A stretch of 10,755 bases of DNA from Gemmatimonadota bacterium (GTDB lineage: Bacteria > Gemmatimonadota > Gemmatimonadetes > Gemmatimonadales > GWC2-71-9): assembly GCA_016880225.1 (NCBI GenBank), contig JAEHDT010000091.1, positions 1 to 10,755 on the forward strand, given 5' to 3'. Positions 8,083-10,755 of the stretch are shown one piece after another. The notes under the pieces are model-generated. The model was not told the DNA's origin. It saw only the letters and a program-made list of their open reading frames with translations, and did not search any database. Each line of letters begins with the position of its first letter. Position 1 is the stretch's first letter. The translations under genes and the position numbers were made by a program.

Positions 8083-9759
8083 ATGCCGACACACCCAATC
8101 GCCGCTCGACTGATCACGCTTGCCGCCCTCGCGGCCCTCACGCTCACCGCCGGGTGCAAGCGCCAGGCGGGATGCGCCGGGGAGTATTGCGGTACCCTCG
8201 TGATCGCCGCCGCGGGCGAGCCCGACATCCTGTTGCCCCCCGTCAGCGAGTTCGCCACGACGCGCGACGTGTCGGACCAGCTGTTCCTGAAGCTCGCGGA
8301 CCTGGGCCCGTCGGGAAACACCGTCGGCGACGAGGACTTCCAGGCGCAGCTGGCAGAGCGGTGGGAGTGGGACGCCCCCACTACGCTGGTGTTCCACCTC
8401 GACCCGCGGGCGCGCTGGCAGGACGGCCAGGCGGTGACGGCCGGGGACGTCGCGTTCACCTACGACGCCTACACCGACACGCTCGTGAACTCGTCGTTCC
8501 GCACGTCGCTGCGCCACATCGCGGCCGTCACGACGCGCGATTCCCTCACCGTGGTGTTCCGGTTCCGGCAGCGCTACCCCGAGATGTTCTACGATGCGGT
8601 GTACCAGATGCGCATCCTCCCGGCGCACCTGTTGCGCGAGCTGCCGCGCGACCAGTGGCGCAGCGCGGCGTTCGGGCGGGCGCCCGTGGGCGACGGGCCG
8701 TACCGCTTCGTGGCATGGAAGGCCGGCGAGAGCATCGAGCTGGCCGCGGACTCGACGTTCTTCCTCGGCCGCCCGCACATCCGGCGTGTCATCTGGCGCT
8801 TCACGCCCGACCAGCAGGTGGCCGTGACGCAGCTGATCGCCGGCGACGCGGACGCCGTGGAAGTGCTCGTATCCCCGGACAACGTGCGGCGCGCGCGCGC
8901 CGACAGCGAGCTCGTGACGTACCCCTACAAGGGCTCGGCATACGGATACGTCGGCTTCAACCTCGCCGCCCCGGGCGACACCACCAAGCCGCACCCCCTG
9001 TTCGGCGACCGCGACCTGCGGCGCGCCCTCGTCATGGCGACGGACCGGGAGCGCCTGCTGCGCAACGTGTGGGGCGACTTAGCCAAGGTGCCGCCCGGTC
9101 CCATGTCGCAACTGTGGTGGATCTGGGACCCGGAGATCCGCGAGCTGCCCCACGACAGCGCTCAGGCCGCCCGCCTGCTGACGCGGCTCGGCTGGAGCGA
9201 CTCAGACGGCGACGGCACCCGTGACCACGACGGCCGCCCCCTCGCCTTCCACCTCCTCGTGCCCACGTCAAGCGCCTCGCGCCGCCAGTACGCCCGCCTC
9301 CTGCAGGAGCAATTCCGCACGATCGGCGTGAACGTGGACTTGGACGAAGTGGACTTCAGTGTCTTCAACGACCGCGCCCGCGCCGGCCGGTTCGACGCCC
9401 TGATCAACGTCTGGAACACCGACCCGACGCCGTCCTCGGGGTTCACGCAGACGTGGACACGGGCCGGTTTCGGGCGGTCGAATTACGGGCACTACGCGAA
9501 CCCGACCGTGGACGATCTGGTCGACCGGGCCGTGGCGACCGCTGCCAACCGGGACCAGGCACGGCGGGCCTGGCGCGGAGCGATCGAGACCCTGAACCAG
9601 GACGCGCCCGGCATCTTCCTGTTCGCCCCCGGGAGCGTGGCGGCCATCCACCGGCGCGTGGCGGACGTCGCGATCCGGCCGGATTCCTGGCTCGCGCTGC
9701 TCCGCACCTGGCGTATCCCCGCCGATCGCCTGACGGATCGAGACCGCGTGGAGCGATAA
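8083..9759 (+). CDS. ABC transporter substrate-binding lipoprotein, peptide family (SBP_bac_5)
   Basis: A 558-residue extracytoplasmic solute receptor of the DppA/OppA type. The signal peptide runs from a short N-terminus through LITLAALAALTLTAGC, with the lipobox Cys at 25, so the mature protein is membrane-tethered by lipid. Two further Cys (31 and 36) follow closely. Family-typical blocks: LAERWEWD (90-97), RWQDGQAVTAGDVAFTYD (111-128), PVGDGPYRF (201-209), the hinge-side segment YGYVGFNL (287-294), DRDLRRALVMATDRERLL (309-326), GWSDSDGDG (370-378) and FNDRARAGRFDALI (428-441). ATG 8083 gives a normal signal peptide. No Shine-Dalgarno site is visible. It lies 24 bp after lipM and directly before a DppB-type permease. 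Family members bind peptides, nickel, opines or other solutes, so the substrate is open. Confidence 0.95.
   Translation: MPTHPIAARLITLAALAALTLTAGCKRQAGCAGEYCGTLVIAAAGEPDILLPPVSEFATTRDVSDQLFLKLADLGPSGNTVGDEDFQAQLAERWEWDAPTTLVFHLDPRARWQDGQAVTAGDVAFTYDAYTDTLVNSSFRTSLRHIAAVTTRDSLTVVFRFRQRYPEMFYDAVYQMRILPAHLLRELPRDQWRSAAFGRAPVGDGPYRFVAWKAGESIELAADSTFFLGRPHIRRVIWRFTPDQQVAVTQLIAGDADAVEVLVSPDNVRRARADSELVTYPYKGSAYGYVGFNLAAPGDTTKPHPLFGDRDLRRALVMATDRERLLRNVWGDLAKVPPGPMSQLWWIWDPEIRELPHDSAQAARLLTRLGWSDSDGDGTRDHDGRPLAFHLLVPTSSASRRQYARLLQEQFRTIGVNVDLDEVDFSVFNDRARAGRFDALINVWNTDPTPSSGFTQTWTRAGFGRSNYGHYANPTVDDLVDRAVATAANRDQARRAWRGAIETLNQDAPGIFLFAPGSVAAIHRRVADVAIRPDSWLALLRTWRIPADRLTDRDRVER
9750..9753 (+). promoter_or_regulatory. 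Ribosome binding site of the permease gene
   Basis: GGAG at the end of the substrate-binding-protein gene, 6 nt before the GTG start at 9760. It supports that start and coupled translation. Confidence 0.6.
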
Positions 9760-10734
9760 GTGGCGGCGTGGCTGGTGCGGCGGCTCGCGGCGGCGATCGC
9801 CATCGTGTTCGCGGTCGTCACCCTCACTTTCGTCGTCATCCACGCCTCGCAGGGATCGCCGTTCCTCCCAGGCAACACCCAGGACATCGACCCGGCGACG
9901 CTCGCGCGCCTGCAACGCGAGTGGGGAACCGATCGGCCACTCGCGGAGCAATACGTCTTGTACCTGAGAAACCTGCTGCAGGGCAACCTGGGGGAGTCCT
10001 TCGCGCTCCGCCGCCCTGTGGCCGATGCGCTGGGCGACGCGCTGCCGAACACCTTCACGCTGGGCTTCACGGCCCTTGTCATCGACTTCGCCCTCGGGCT
10101 CGCGCTGGGGATCTACCAGGCCGTGCGGGAACGCCGCGTCGGCGACATCGCCCTCGGGAACGCCGCGCTGTTCGTGAACTCCATGCCCACGTTTTGGCTC
10201 GGGCTGGTGTTGCTACTCGTGTTCGGGCAATGGCTCCGCTGGTTCCCGGTCGGCGGCAAGGCGGACCCGGTGCTCTGCTCCACACTCGACTCGTTCCGTT
10301 GCGTGGCCGACTTGGGGTGGCACCTCGTTCTGCCCGCCCTGACGCTGGGACTCGTGGGCGCTGCCGGGACCGCGCGCTATCAGCGCGCCGCCATGCTCGA
10401 AGTCATCCGGCAGGACTACGTGCGCACCGCCCGGGCCAAGGGCCTGCGCGAGCGGCGCGTGCTGCTGGTGCACGCGCTGCGCAACGCGCTGCTCCCCTTC
10501 ATTACGCTGTTCGGGCTGGCGTTTCCGTTTCTCCTCACGGGCGCCGTCCTGGTCGAAACGGTGTTCGCCTGGCCCGGGATGGGCCGTCTGGCTGTCACCG
10601 CGATCTTCCAGCGGGACTACCCGGTGGTGACGGGCGCGGCGCTCGTGACGAGCGCCATGGTCGTGCTCGGCAATCTGATCGCCGACGTGCTGTACGCCAT
10701 CGCCGATCCGCGGATCCGCGTGCGCGACGCATGA
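9760..10734 (+). CDS. ABC transporter permease, DppB/OppB family
   Basis: A 324-residue inner-membrane subunit of a peptide-type importer; the length is typical. About six membrane segments are visible: roughly 9-29, 100-122, 133-157, 187-206, 246-266 and 291-313. The N-terminal WLVRRLAAAIAIVF and the LQREWGTDRPLAEQYVLYL segment (51-69) are standard DppB features. The cytoplasmic EAA loop, which contacts the ATPase, is DYVRTARAKGLRERRVLLVHAL (about 219-240), followed by RNALLPFIT. The GTG start at 9760 abuts the previous TAA and has GGAG 6 nt upstream. The extracytoplasmic stretch 166-186 contains two Cys (173, 181). The stop overlaps the start of the next gene by 4 bp (ATGA), as expected for a dppB-dppC pair. 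Confidence 0.95.
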   Translation: MAAWLVRRLAAAIAIVFAVVTLTFVVIHASQGSPFLPGNTQDIDPATLARLQREWGTDRPLAEQYVLYLRNLLQGNLGESFALRRPVADALGDALPNTFTLGFTALVIDFALGLALGIYQAVRERRVGDIALGNAALFVNSMPTFWLGLVLLLVFGQWLRWFPVGGKADPVLCSTLDSFRCVADLGWHLVLPALTLGLVGAAGTARYQRAAMLEVIRQDYVRTARAKGLRERRVLLVHALRNALLPFITLFGLAFPFLLTGAVLVETVFAWPGMGRLAVTAIFQRDYPVVTGAALVTSAMVVLGNLIADVLYAIADPRIRVRDA

Positions 10735-10755
10735 GCGTCTGGAACTGGCTCGCCC
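10731..10755 (+). CDS. Start of next gene, probably a DppC-type permease (3' partial)
   Basis: An ATG at 10731 overlaps the permease stop by 4 bp (ATGA), and the frame stays open to the window end, giving MSVWNWLA. Eight residues cannot identify a protein. The call rests on the usual gene order: binding protein, DppB-type permease, DppC-type permease. Confidence 0.5.

Noticed and set aside
7554..9224. Long + strand open frame across lipM and the binding-protein gene in another frame
   Set aside because: It overlaps two well-supported genes, is Arg-rich and low in complexity, and shows no family motif; it is a high-GC shadow frame.
9193..9234. EF-hand-like DSDGDG segment in the substrate-binding protein
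   Set aside because: A short Asp/Gly loop at this place is common in the peptide-binding family and is not evidence of a separate calcium domain.

Overview
The window is GC-rich (about 70% by eye), densely coded bacterial DNA. All genes are on the + strand except one HU-type gene. The genes are mostly conserved chromosomal housekeeping loci. Strong Shine-Dalgarno sites occur at only a few starts, GTG and TTG starts are common, and one start looks leaderless. Together with the gene set this suggests a high-GC environmental lineage such as Gemmatimonadota. That placement is an inference from composition and protein flavour, not a search result.

Layout. (1) 1-684: C-terminal part of a protein ending in a DbpA-type RNA-binding domain; its beginning lies outside the window. 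(2) 717-1109: a small membrane-anchored zinc-ribbon protein of unknown function. (3) 1123-1148: a strong hairpin between convergent genes. (4) 1180-1467, minus strand: an HU-family nucleoid protein. (5) 1468-1643: a 176-bp divergent regulatory region with three phased 10-bp repeats and a probable promoter for the next gene. (6) 1644-3257: tdk (thymidine kinase) and coaE (dephospho-CoA kinase), the latter with an unexplained C-terminal domain of about 125 residues. (7) 3254-8058: a glycine-cleavage cluster with its own promoter: gcvH, a UPF0173-type metallo-hydrolase, full-length gcvP, and a LipM-type octanoyl/lipoyl transferase. (8) 8083-10755: a peptide-type ABC importer: lipoprotein substrate-binding protein, DppB-type permease, and the first codons of the next gene, probably the DppC-type permease.

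How the genes fit together. GcvP decarboxylates glycine and loads the aminomethyl group on the lipoyl arm of GcvH; the LipM-like enzyme would provide that arm. gcvT is not in the cluster, and an uncharacterised hydrolase sits between gcvH and gcvP, overlapping gcvH by 4 bp. The ABC importer follows 24 bp after lipM, so it may be co-transcribed and could supply peptides or amino acids, but its substrate cannot be read from the sequence.

I see no mobile element, CRISPR array, tRNA or rRNA, and no gene-free stretch longer than 300 bp. I found no clearly new defence or mobile system. The best leads are the coaE extension, the hydrolase inside the glycine-cleavage operon, the phased repeats upstream of the HU gene, and the helicase-like but motif-poor DbpA-domain protein.
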